Positions 51,291 to 59,367 of a stretch of 64,000 nt of DNA are shown here, piece after piece (the stretch's first letter is position 1; every line of letters begins with the position of its first letter). The DNA comes from VGWF01 sp964423465. Its GTDB lineage: Bacteria; Verrucomicrobiota; Kiritimatiellia; PWTM01. The translations under genes were made by a program, and so were the position numbers. The stretch is taken from positions 10,265 to 74,264 of the forward strand of contig CAYRFK010000002.1 in the NCBI GenBank assembly GCA_964423465.1, in the 5' to 3' direction. The notes beneath the pieces are model-generated. The model searched no databases. It saw only the letters and a list, made by a program, of their open reading frames with translations, and had not been told where the DNA came from.

Positions 51291-52625
51291 ATGAACCGAC
51301 GGGCGTTTGTGCGGGGGATGGCGGCGGGGGCGGCGGTGTCGATCGTGCCGGCGCGGGTGGTGGGACGCGACGGGGCGCCGCCGTCGGCGAAGCTGAACAT
51401 CGCGGGCATCGGCGTGGGGCACCAGGGGTTCGGCGACCTCAAGAAGCTGGCGGACGAGAACATCGTCGCGCTCTGCGACGTCGACCCCGGCTTCGCGGCG
51501 AAGGCGCGCAAGGAGTTCCCGAAGGCGTCCTTCCACACCGACTGGCGCGTGATGCTGGAGAAGGAGAAGGGCATCGACGCGGTGCTGATCGCCACCCCCG
51601 ACCACACGCATGCGGTGATCGCGGCGGCGGCCATGAAGGCCGGCAAGCATGTCTTCTGCGAGAAGCCCCTGACGCACGACATCCGCGAGGCGCGGGCGCT
51701 CGCGCGGATCGCGAAAGAGACGGGCGTCGTCACGCAGATGGGCATCCAGGGCCATTCCGGCGACGGCATCCGCCGCCTGCGCGAATGGATCGAGGGCGGC
51801 GTGCTGGGCGAGATCCGCGAGGTCGACGCCTGGTGCAGCCTCACCTACTACCCGCCGGGCCACGCCTACTGGAGCCCCGTTGTGATGCAGCGTCCGGCCG
51901 AGACCCCAGAGCCGCCGGCGGATCTCAACTGGGATGTCTGGATCGGCCCCGCACCGATGCGGCCCTATCACAAGGCCTACCATCCCGGTTCGTGGCGCGC
52001 GTGGTGGGACTTCGGCAACGGTATGATGGGCGACCGCGGTGTCCACACGCTCGACTCCGCCGTCTGGGGCCTGGGCCTCGGAAAGCCCGAGTCGGTCGAG
52101 GCGACCTGCACGGACCTCAACGACGACACGCACCCGATTGCCGCGGTCGTCACGTTCCGCTTCGCCGCGCGCGGCGCGATGCCGCCCGTGAAGCTGACGT
52201 GGTACGAGGGCCTGCGCGCGCCGCTCCCGCCGGAGCTTGAGGACGGCCGCACGATGGGACACCCCGAGGGCGGGCTCTTGTTCAAGGGCTCGAAGGCCTT
52301 TGCGACCGCCGGCGTTTACGCGGAGAGCCCGCGCATCATTCCCGAGGCGCGCATGCAGGAGCTCGCCGCGTCGCTTCCGCCGAAGTCGCTGCCCGCGGTG
52401 GAGGGCGGCCACTACGCGAACTGGGCGCGCGCGTGCAAGGGCCAGGACACGGCCGTCGCGGACTTCGAGTATTCCGCCCATCTCACCGAGATCTGCCAGC
52501 TGGGCAACATCGCCAAGCGGATGCAGAAGCGGATCGTGTGGGACGCGGAGAAGATGGCTGTCACCAACCTCCCCGAGGCCAACCGCTTCGTCGCCCCGGA
52601 GTACCGCGCCGGTTGGTCGCTGTGA
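51291..52625 (+). CDS. Tat-exported Gfo/Idh/MocA oxidoreductase
   Basis: A 444-residue NAD(P)-binding protein. A twin-arginine leader (NRRAFVRGMAAGAAVSIVPA) begins at the ATG at 51291, which has GGAGG four bases upstream. The Rossmann motif is GIGVGHQGFGDL. The family signature FCEKPLTH holds the conserved lysine, and MGDRGVHTLDSAVWGL is the usual downstream block with histidine. WKWYxG-type end motifs (VAPEYRAGWSL) match the long Gfo/Idh subgroup common in Planctomycetes and Verrucomicrobia. It should act outside the cytoplasm on sugars. Substrate unknown; it pairs by type with the protein at 55.5-56.9 kb. Confidence 0.93.
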   Translation: MNRRAFVRGMAAGAAVSIVPARVVGRDGAPPSAKLNIAGIGVGHQGFGDLKKLADENIVALCDVDPGFAAKARKEFPKASFHTDWRVMLEKEKGIDAVLIATPDHTHAVIAAAAMKAGKHVFCEKPLTHDIREARALARIAKETGVVTQMGIQGHSGDGIRRLREWIEGGVLGEIREVDAWCSLTYYPPGHAYWSPVVMQRPAETPEPPADLNWDVWIGPAPMRPYHKAYHPGSWRAWWDFGNGMMGDRGVHTLDSAVWGLGLGKPESVEATCTDLNDDTHPIAAVVTFRFAARGAMPPVKLTWYEGLRAPLPPELEDGRTMGHPEGGLLFKGSKAFATAGVYAESPRIIPEARMQELAASLPPKSLPAVEGGHYANWARACKGQDTAVADFEYSAHLTEICQLGNIAKRMQKRIVWDAEKMAVTNLPEANRFVAPEYRAGWSL

Positions 52626-52633
52626 ACGCTCTC

Positions 52634-53001
52634 CGGGTAGCCGCGGGGCTATGACCCGCGGCGCCTCGGCAGTCGCCAAACTCTGCCNNNNNNNNNNNNN
52701 NNNNNNNNNNNNNNNNNNNNNNNNNNNNNNNNNNNNNNNNNNNNNNNNNNNNNNNNNNNNNNNNNNNNNNNNNNNNNNNNNNNNNNNACCTTCGCCGGGT
52801 AGCCGCGGGGCTACGACCCGCGGCGCCTTGGCACTCGCCAAACGCTGCCGCGTTCGCCATTGCCACAGCACGCCACGTCGTAGCCGTGGCGCTACCTTCG
52901 CCGGGTAGCCGCGGGGCTACGACCCGCGGCGCCTCGGCAGTCGCCAACCGCTGCCGCGTTCGCCATCGCCATCGCGCGCAACGTCGTAGCCGTGGCGCTA
53001 C
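52634..53001 (+). repeat. Tandem REPIN-like array broken by assembly gap
   Basis: A 106-bp unit is repeated in tandem. Each unit has a 20-bp REP (GGTAGCCGCGGGGCTACGAC at 52798 and 52904; one-base variant at 52636) and an inverted REP (GTCGTAGCCGTGGCGCTAC at 52877 and 52983) about 60 bases later. 100 N (52688-52787) interrupt the first unit. The last REP contains the stop codon of the downstream sulfatase (52998-53000). Confidence 0.9.
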
Positions 53002-54677
53002 TTCGCGCCCTTCCCCATCGTGACGAATTCCTCACGGGAGAGGATGCCGTCCTTGTTCGCATCGAAGGTCGGGAAGCGGCGGCGGCCCTCGGCCTCGTCG
53101 GGGAACTTGTGGAGGTACTCCTCGAGGCTCATCTTCCCGTCGCCGTTGTTGTCCTTCTGCTTGAACGCCGCCTCGCGGTCGAGCGGGGGCTTTCCGCCCG
53201 CCGGTGCGGCGGCGGGCTTTGCAGGCCGCTTGGGCGGCACGTCCGCCGGAGATCCCGCAGCCGCCGCCTTTTCGCGGGTCTCGCAGGGCGGCAGGGTCTT
53301 CACCCACGCCAGCGCCTTCGCGGACAGCGACTTCACGACCTCCGGGTTCTCCGCCGCAACGTCGCGCGACTCGCCGGGATCCTTCGGGATGTTGTAGAGC
53401 TCGGCCTTCGTTCCGTCGTGGCTCGTGAACAGTTTCCAGTCGCCGTCGCGGATCGCGACCATCGGCGGCATGTACGTCTCGCCCCACACGCGGAACAGCC
53501 ATTCCCAGTTCAGCGGGCGCGTGCGCGGGCGGGACGCCCCGAGCCAGATGTCGCTGACGTCCTCGCCGTCGGGCTTCACGGTGTCGGGCACCGCGACGCC
53601 GGCCAGCTTGCAGACCGTCGGCAGCCAGTCGACGCCGCCGAGGATGCTGGTCTCGTCGACGCGCCCTGCCGTCACCCGGCCCGGCCAGCGCAGCAGGCCG
53701 AAGGTGCGGATGCCGCCCTCGTACATGCTGCGCTTGCGGGCGCGCAGCGGGCCGGGCGAGCCGACGCCCGCGTTGGATGCGTTGCCGATGTTGTAATCCT
53801 CGGGACCGTTGTCGCTGGAGAAGAAGACGACCGTGTTCTCCGCGAGACCAAGGTCGTCCAGTTCCTTCATCAACCGGCCGATCTGCGTATCGAGATCGGT
53901 CAGCGACGCGCAGAAGACCTGCATCTGACTCTTCAGGTCCTTCGCCTCACCCAGGTACTTCTGCATCCATGGCCCGAAGGCGGGATCATCGGCGCGCGGC
54001 TTCAGGTCCGCGTAGATGGCAAGCTGCTCGGGGGTCGGTTCGAGCTTCGCGTGCGGGAGAAGGGTCCAGAGATTCAGGTAGAACGGCTTGTCCTTGTTCT
54101 CGCGAAGGAACTTGATGCACTCGTCAACGAACAGCGCCGTCGATTTTGCCCGGAAGTACCGGTCCGTCCTTCCACTTTCGTCGAAGAACGACTTGTTGCC
54201 TGTTGAATGGCGGACGAAGTCGAAGCCGTACTCGTCCGGCGTCGGCGCGTCCGCGCCGCTTCCAAGGTGCCACTTGCCGACGTGGGCCGTCGCGTAACCG
54301 GCCTGCTTCAGCAGCGAGGCGACGGTCGGCACCTTCGGGTCCAGCCAGTCGGGCATGCTGCGCGCCGCGTTCTGCTCGTGCGTGGAAATGTGGCCGTGGA
54401 TGTGGTGCCGCGCGGGGACATGCGAGGTCATGAAGGCGGTCCGGCTCGGGGAGCAGACGGTGGCGGCGACGTAGAACTGCCGGAACCACGCGCCCTGCGA
54501 CGCCAGCCGGTCGAGGTTCGGGGTCTTCACGTACGGATGCCCCGCGAAATGCGCGTCGCCCCAGCCCTGGTCGTCGGTGAGAATGAAGATGAAGTTCGGC
54601 TTGCGCGCCGGCTCGGCGGCCCCCGACATCCACGGCAGCAGTCCGAGCAGGGCGATCGTCACGGTTCTCGCGATCAT
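52998..54677 (-). CDS. Secreted sulfatase with C-terminal EF-hand pair
   Basis: A 559-residue sulfatase. A signal peptide (about 1-20) precedes RKPNFIFILTDDQGWGD with metal ligands D35 and D36. CSPSR gives the formylglycine cysteine C75. GKWHLG and FFSSDNGPEDY are the further active-site blocks. After an Ala/Pro-rich linker (about 460-500) the C-terminus has two EF-hand loops (DNNGDGKMSLEEY and DANKDGILSREEF), as in the sulfatase at 21.5-23.2 kb. Its stop codon lies inside a REP sequence. It follows the CpXC gene on the same strand by 112 bases. Confidence 0.94.
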   Translation of the reverse strand: MIARTVTIALLGLLPWMSGAAEPARKPNFIFILTDDQGWGDAHFAGHPYVKTPNLDRLASQGAWFRQFYVAATVCSPSRTAFMTSHVPARHHIHGHISTHEQNAARSMPDWLDPKVPTVASLLKQAGYATAHVGKWHLGSGADAPTPDEYGFDFVRHSTGNKSFFDESGRTDRYFRAKSTALFVDECIKFLRENKDKPFYLNLWTLLPHAKLEPTPEQLAIYADLKPRADDPAFGPWMQKYLGEAKDLKSQMQVFCASLTDLDTQIGRLMKELDDLGLAENTVVFFSSDNGPEDYNIGNASNAGVGSPGPLRARKRSMYEGGIRTFGLLRWPGRVTAGRVDETSILGGVDWLPTVCKLAGVAVPDTVKPDGEDVSDIWLGASRPRTRPLNWEWLFRVWGETYMPPMVAIRDGDWKLFTSHDGTKAELYNIPKDPGESRDVAAENPEVVKSLSAKALAWVKTLPPCETREKAAAAGSPADVPPKRPAKPAAAPAGGKPPLDREAAFKQKDNNGDGKMSLEEYLHKFPDEAEGRRRFPTFDANKDGILSREEFVTMGKGAK

Positions 54678-54789
54678 GATCCCGTCCTTTCCATCCGCGC
54701 CCGACGCGCAGGCTCTGATCTTGGATCAGGCATCAAACGCACGACGGGATCACGCATTGTCCGCCGTCGACGCGCGGCCGCGGGTCGCC

Positions 54790-55455
54790 TCAGTCGAGGA
54801 TCAGCGTCCGGGCGCTGACGTACGGATGCGGAAAGAGCTCGGCCAGCGGCTTGGTCGGGTTGTTGGCGAACATGGCCTCCAGGTCGGCCACCATCCTGCG
54901 GTCGTACTTCAGGGCGCCTTCGAGGCGGCGTGTGGCGATGTCCTGGACGATAAAGCAGAGGGTCGCGTCGTCGGAGTCCTGCGCGTTGAACAGCAGCCGC
55001 TTCGTGGCCGCATCGACCTTCCGCGCGTTCTTCGAGTAGATCAGGTACTTGATGTACTCGACCAACCGCTCGTCGAGCCCGGCCTCCAGGAGGAAGATCC
55101 GCTCGATGAGCTCGACGCGTTCGTGGACCAGGTGCAGCTTCAGGTCGATCTGGGTCGGCGCCTCCTGCAGCGAGGCCTGCATGCGCTGAAACTCGTCCAC
55201 GGCCTTTTCCGGCTGGGACAGCCCCTCGGGCGTCCACCAGACCGCGAACTTGCGCGGCGGGTCGATGTAGAGCAGCGGCTTGTCGACACGGAACTGGAAC
55301 GCACACGAGGCGCAGGCGACCGCGTTGAGGCGGTTGCCGATCAGGGCGTCGCGAAGCTCGGGATTCTCGCCGACGTTCACCGAGTCGTACAACTCGACCC
55401 CGGCTTCCGCCTGGCACTTCGGACAACGGATCGTGTAGGTGCGCGCAATCGACAT
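54790..55455 (-). CDS. CpXC-domain protein
   Basis: A 221-residue cytoplasmic protein. An N-terminal CpXC zinc-ribbon-like domain has two cysteine pairs: YTIRCPKCQAEAGVELYDSV (C11, C14) and VACASCAFQFRVDKP (C48, C51). The rest is helical (LHLVHERVELIERIFLLEAG, RLVEYIKYLIYSKN), possibly a protein-binding part. CpXC proteins are widespread but uncharacterised. The ATG at 55455 is the natural start, since the homologous region begins at once. It lies between a Tat-exported oxidoreductase and a sulfatase on the same strand. Confidence 0.9.
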   Translation of the reverse strand: MSIARTYTIRCPKCQAEAGVELYDSVNVGENPELRDALIGNRLNAVACASCAFQFRVDKPLLYIDPPRKFAVWWTPEGLSQPEKAVDEFQRMQASLQEAPTQIDLKLHLVHERVELIERIFLLEAGLDERLVEYIKYLIYSKNARKVDAATKRLLFNAQDSDDATLCFIVQDIATRRLEGALKYDRRMVADLEAMFANNPTKPLAELFPHPYVSARTLILD

Positions 55456-55483
55456 GGCCGCGGAGTTTCCGGGAAAGCGTCCC

Positions 55484-55507
55484 AACTTCCAAGTTCCAAG
55501 TTTCGAG
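55484..55507 (+). repeat. Short heptamer array
   Basis: AACTTCC, AAGTTCC, AAGTTTC, GAG in the 59-base gap between the CpXC and oxidoreductase genes. Similar in style to the AACTCCA arms but without an opposing arm. Confidence 0.6.
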
Positions 55508-55514
55508 CCCCCCC

Positions 55515-56882
55515 CTACAACTCCCACCCCGTGCGGTACTCGCGCTTCACCCAGCGGTTGGCCTCGGCGTGGTTGGTGAACTTGAACGCGACGGGATCCC
55601 ACTCCAGCTTCGCCTTCGCGCGCATCGCGACGTTGCCGGCGAGGACCATCTCGGTCATCGGACCGGCGTGGTCGAACGAGTTGTCGACGCGCGGCGCGCC
55701 CTTGATGGCGGCGATCCATTCCTCCGCATGGCCGGGCGAGCGGGGCATCGACGGCGGCGGTGCGTGGGGCGCGTATTCCTTCTGCTTCGCGTCGGGGATG
55801 AGGCGCGTGCCGAGCATGACGCCCTTTTCGCCGACGTAGAGGGACCCGTTGTCCGCATCCCACGGGCGGTCGGCCTCCAGTTCCGCCGGGCGCGGCGGCA
55901 TCTTCCCGCCGTCGTACCACACGAACTTCAACTCCGGCGCTCCGCCGGCGCGCTTGAAGCGGTAGGTGATGATGGACCACTCGGGGTACATCTCGTGGTC
56001 GAACGGACCGGTCTCTGCCTCGACACTGAAGGGGCCCTTCATCTCCTCGAGCGCCCAGAAGATCGGGTTGACCGAGTGGCATGCGATGTCGCCGAGCGCG
56101 CCGGTGCCGAAGTCCCACCAGCCGCGCCAGACGAACGGGTGGTAGACGTTCTCACGATTGTGGAAGGACTTGAGTTTCCGGACGGCGTGGTCGGCGGGCC
56201 ACTTCGCGGCGAACGGGCGCATCGGCGCGGGGCCGATCCACGACTCCCAGTCGAGGCCCTGCGGCACCGGATCGGTCCCGCCCGGCCGCGTGCCGCCCTG
56301 GGTCCAGATCGGACGGTCGGTCCAGATGTGGATCTCCTTCACGGTCCCGATCGCCCCGCCGCGGATCAGCTCGACCAGCCGGCGCGTCTCCTCCGAAGCC
56401 TGCCCCTGGTTGCCCATCTTGGAGACGACCTTGTGTTTCCGTGCGGCGAGCGTGAGCTGGCGGGCCTCTCCCATCGAATGGGTCAGCGGTTTCTGGACGA
56501 GCACGTGCTTTCCGCGGCGGATCGCCCAGATCGCGGCGGCGTAGTGGTTGTGGTCGGCGGTGCTGACGGTGACGGCGTCGATGGACTTCTCCATCGCGTC
56601 GAACATCTTCCGGAAATCGGTGAACTGGCGCGCGTTCGGGTGGGCCTTGATGGAGGCTCCGGCGCGGGCGAGATCGACGTCGCACAGCGCGACCATCTCA
56701 TTTCCCTTCGAAACCTCGGCCACGTCGCCCTGTCCCTTGCCGCCGGCACCGATGGCTGCGATGCGAATGCGTTCGCTCGGCGGCGGCTCGGCGCCGCGTC
56801 CGACGACATAGGCGGGCACGATCAGGATCCCCGCGGCTCCGCGGAGGAACCGGCGCCGGCTGACGATGATTTCTCGACTCAT
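55515..56882 (-). CDS. Tat-exported Gfo/Idh/MocA oxidoreductase
   Basis: A 455-residue exported NAD(P)-binding protein. The leader SRRRFLRGAAGILIVPAYVVG is a twin-arginine signal. The Rossmann motif is AAIGAGGKGQGDV. VQKPLTHSM is the family signature with its lysine, and WWDFGTGALGDIACHSVNPI the downstream histidine block. WKxxxG-type ending (VKREYRTGWEL) groups it with the protein at 51.3-52.6 kb. It lies 31 bases downstream of a sulfatase, so both likely work on the same extracellular glycan. Substrate unknown. Confidence 0.93.
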   Translation of the reverse strand: MSREIIVSRRRFLRGAAGILIVPAYVVGRGAEPPPSERIRIAAIGAGGKGQGDVAEVSKGNEMVALCDVDLARAGASIKAHPNARQFTDFRKMFDAMEKSIDAVTVSTADHNHYAAAIWAIRRGKHVLVQKPLTHSMGEARQLTLAARKHKVVSKMGNQGQASEETRRLVELIRGGAIGTVKEIHIWTDRPIWTQGGTRPGGTDPVPQGLDWESWIGPAPMRPFAAKWPADHAVRKLKSFHNRENVYHPFVWRGWWDFGTGALGDIACHSVNPIFWALEEMKGPFSVEAETGPFDHEMYPEWSIITYRFKRAGGAPELKFVWYDGGKMPPRPAELEADRPWDADNGSLYVGEKGVMLGTRLIPDAKQKEYAPHAPPPSMPRSPGHAEEWIAAIKGAPRVDNSFDHAGPMTEMVLAGNVAMRAKAKLEWDPVAFKFTNHAEANRWVKREYRTGWEL

Positions 56883-56913
56883 GCCTGTATCCTATTCCTT
56901 TCGGTCATCCGTA

Positions 56914-58365
56914 TCAGGGCGTCTTGACCTTCTTCTTCCCGCCGCCCTTTCCCGCGCCGCCGCCCGCCTTGGCCGGCTTCGTGTGGCCTTCGGCGGCGAT
57001 GACCTCCGGCGGCTCGGGGACCTGTCCCTTGTCGCCGGTGTCCTTGATCCACTGCTCCAGCGCGCCGCGCAGCCGTTTCAGGGCGGTCCGGTGTTCCGGC
57101 TGGTCCGAGGCGGCCAGGTTGACGGTCTCGTGCGGGTCGGCCTGTGTGTCGTAAAGCTCCTCGTCCGGCATGCGCGGCGCGCAGAGGGCGGCCTGGACGG
57201 GCGTGAGCTTCCCCTGCGCGTTGAGTTCCTTCAACAGGTTCCACACGGGATACTGCCGTTCCTTGTAGGCGTTCGGCGCGAGCAGCGGAATCTCCGGCGT
57301 GAAGTTGCGGATGTACCGATAGCGCGCGTCGCGGACGGTGCGAATGCGCATCGCGGTCTCGTCGCAGCGGTCGCGACCGCCGAACACGACCTCGCGCGGC
57401 GCCTCGCAGGCGGGCCCGAGGAAGATCCGGCCCTCCATCTTCGGCGGCTTCGGCGCGCCGGCGAGGGCGAGCATGGTCGGCGCGAGGTCGATGGAGTGCA
57501 GCATGCGGTCATCCACCGTGCCGGGCGTGAGCTGCGCGGGTGCGGGGAAGGCCTTGGGCCAGCGGATGATCAGGGGCACGTGCAGCCCGGAGTCGTAGCA
57601 GAACTGTTTGCCGCGAACGTGGGCGGAGCCGTTGTCGCCGAAGAAGACCACCACGGTCGACTCCGCGAGGCCGTCCTTCTCCAGCGCGGCGAGGACGAGG
57701 CCGATCTTGCGGTCGAGCTCGCTGGCGTCGTCGAGGTACGCGGCCCAGTCCTTCCGGGTCACGGGATGGTCGGGGTAGTACGGCGGGATCTCGACCTTCG
57801 CGGGATCGGCCTTCGGCGGGCCGTGGAACGTGCGGTGTGTCTCGCTGAAATTGATCTGGGCGTAGAACGGCTGGTGCGACGTGAGATCGTCCCACTTCGC
57901 GGAGTCAAAGGGCTGCCCGTCGTACGTGAAGTTCCAGTCGGTCTTTCCGGTCCCCTTGAACCCGCAGGAGGGCGGCAGCTCGCGGAGATTCGCGGTGAAA
58001 TAGCCGGCGGCGCGCATCCAGTCGGTCAGCACGCGGACACCGTCCGGCAGCGCGTAACTGTCGTCGCGGTGCGAGCGGTGGTTGTGCGCGCCGATCGTGG
58101 TCGCGTACATGCCCGTCATGAACGACGAGCGGCTCGGCGAGCATACGTGGCCGGAGAAGAAGTGCGTGTAGCGGACGCCCTCCGCGGCGAGCCGGTCCAG
58201 CGCCGGGCTGGTGACCTCTTTCGTACCGTAGCAGCCGAGGTGCGGGCCGAAGTCCTCGCCGATCAGCCACAGGATGTTCGGCCGCTTCGGGGCATCGGCC
58301 GCGAAGGCCGCGGAGGCAAGAGTCAGCAGGCCGAGCCCGGCGATGCGGATGGTGGCGTTTGTCAT
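56914..58365 (-). CDS. Secreted sulfatase
   Basis: A 483-residue sulfatase. The ATG at 58365 has GGAGAG upstream and starts a signal peptide ending AAFAADA. KRPNILWLIGEDFGPHLGC carries metal ligands at about E37 and D38, where the more usual pair is DD. CSPSR gives the formylglycine cysteine C75. VFFGDNGSAHVRG is the second metal site. The C-terminus ends in a Gly/Lys-rich low-complexity tail (GGGAGKGGGKKKVKTP) with no EF hands. It belongs to the heparan N-sulfatase-like group by general look; the substrate is not assigned. Confidence 0.93.
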   Translation of the reverse strand: MTNATIRIAGLGLLTLASAAFAADAPKRPNILWLIGEDFGPHLGCYGTKEVTSPALDRLAAEGVRYTHFFSGHVCSPSRSSFMTGMYATTIGAHNHRSHRDDSYALPDGVRVLTDWMRAAGYFTANLRELPPSCGFKGTGKTDWNFTYDGQPFDSAKWDDLTSHQPFYAQINFSETHRTFHGPPKADPAKVEIPPYYPDHPVTRKDWAAYLDDASELDRKIGLVLAALEKDGLAESTVVVFFGDNGSAHVRGKQFCYDSGLHVPLIIRWPKAFPAPAQLTPGTVDDRMLHSIDLAPTMLALAGAPKPPKMEGRIFLGPACEAPREVVFGGRDRCDETAMRIRTVRDARYRYIRNFTPEIPLLAPNAYKERQYPVWNLLKELNAQGKLTPVQAALCAPRMPDEELYDTQADPHETVNLAASDQPEHRTALKRLRGALEQWIKDTGDKGQVPEPPEVIAAEGHTKPAKAGGGAGKGGGKKKVKTP

Positions 58366-58524
58366 GGCGCTCTCCACAGATACAAGGCCCATCGTAGGCC
58401 CCGCCGGAGGCGGCGACAAGCATCGCGCGCAGCGTTGCGCACAGCGTGTCGCGGCGATCGCGCGCAGCGAGCCTCGCGTTCACCGCTTCCGGCCACGCCG
58501 GCCGGCCCTCCACCCCGGGCGGGG

Positions 58525-58562
58525 CGCCGGGGGACACACTTTATAAACTGTGTCCCCCGGCG
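58525..58562. repeat. 38-bp palindrome, REP-like (GGGGGACACA type)
   Basis: Perfect 14-bp arms CGCCGGGGGACACA (58525-58538) and its complement (58549-58562) around CTTTATAAAC. It lies 13 bases past the nitroreductase stop. Similar GGGGACACA palindromes are familiar as REP sequences linked to IS200-like RAYT transposases; none is in this window. It may also end nitroreductase transcription. Confidence 0.85.
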
Positions 58563-58575
58563 GAGGAAAGTGCGG

Positions 58576-59148
58576 TCAGGGCCGCAGCCAGGTGACGATC
58601 TCGTCGAGGGACATGCGGCGCTCGGCGGGCGGCGGGCGCGAGCCGGGATCGAGCGGCCAGCCGAGGGTGATCACGGCGACGGGCCGGATGCTCCGCTTCC
58701 ATCCGGCGATGCGGCGGAGCGGCGTAGCTTGGATCCAGCCGATCCAGCACGTGCCGAGGCCCGCCTCGGTTGCGGCGAGCACGAGGTGCTCGCCGGCGAT
58801 GCCGATGTCGACCCAGGGATAGTCCACGCCCGACACCGAGGCGCCGAGCACGTGGGTGACGATGGATCTCTCCATGCCGAGGATGATGTGAACCGGCGCG
58901 TCCAGCGCCCATTGCATGCCAAGGCCCGGCAGGAAGCCCTCCTCGACGATCCGCCGCCGCGTCGCGGCATTCTGCGCAACCGCGAACCGCCACGGCTGCC
59001 GGTTGCAGGCCGACGGCGCCAGACGCGCCGCCTCCAGCACGCCATGGATCGTCTCCTCCGGGACGGAATCCTTCCGGTAGGCACGGCAACTCACCCGCCG
59101 CGCGATGACATCCATCACGCTGTTCCCCTGCGTCGCCGGTTGAGTCAT
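58576..59148 (-). CDS. Nitroreductase-family flavoprotein
   Basis: A 190-residue FMN-dependent oxidoreductase of the nitroreductase superfamily. VIARRVSCRAYRKDSVPEET and LEAARLAPSACNRQPWRFAV are the FMN-binding and dimer-interface motifs. GLGTCWIGWIQA near residue 130 and VAVITLGWP near the end complete the fold. Without a partner gene the substrate (quinone, nitroaromatic or other electron acceptor) cannot be told. It is cytoplasmic and heads the minus-strand group that continues with a sulfatase 210 bases downstream. Confidence 0.93.
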   Translation of the reverse strand: MTQPATQGNSVMDVIARRVSCRAYRKDSVPEETIHGVLEAARLAPSACNRQPWRFAVAQNAATRRRIVEEGFLPGLGMQWALDAPVHIILGMERSIVTHVLGASVSGVDYPWVDIGIAGEHLVLAATEAGLGTCWIGWIQATPLRRIAGWKRSIRPVAVITLGWPLDPGSRPPPAERRMSLDEIVTWLRP

Positions 59149-59215
59149 ACCCCTACCCTACGGGGTTTCGCGTAACACGCAATAGGGCCGAGAGGTTCCG
59201 GGTGTCAGATCGGCC

Positions 59216-59302
59216 CTCGGACCTCGGATCGCGGACCTCGACCTTCATCCTCCTCCCCCGACCTCCGACTTCCGACCTCTGACCTCCGTCCTCGGTCCTT
59301 CC
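59216..59302 (+). repeat. Heptamer array of CTCGGAC/CCGACCT type
   Basis: About twelve degenerate 7-bp units (CTCGGAC, CTCGGAT, CGCGGAC, CCGACCT, CCGACTT, CCGACCT, CTGACCT and others) fill the divergent spacer between the nitroreductase and SMP-30 genes. Confidence 0.8.
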
Positions 59303-59367
59303 TTCCCGCTTGGAAACCGGAACGAAAAGCGGGATGCTCCGCGCGAACGCGAAACGAAGGAGCGGAC

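Noticed and set aside
52634..53001. CRISPR array
   Set aside because: The 106-bp unit is repeated throughout, with no unique spacers; it is a REPIN tandem.
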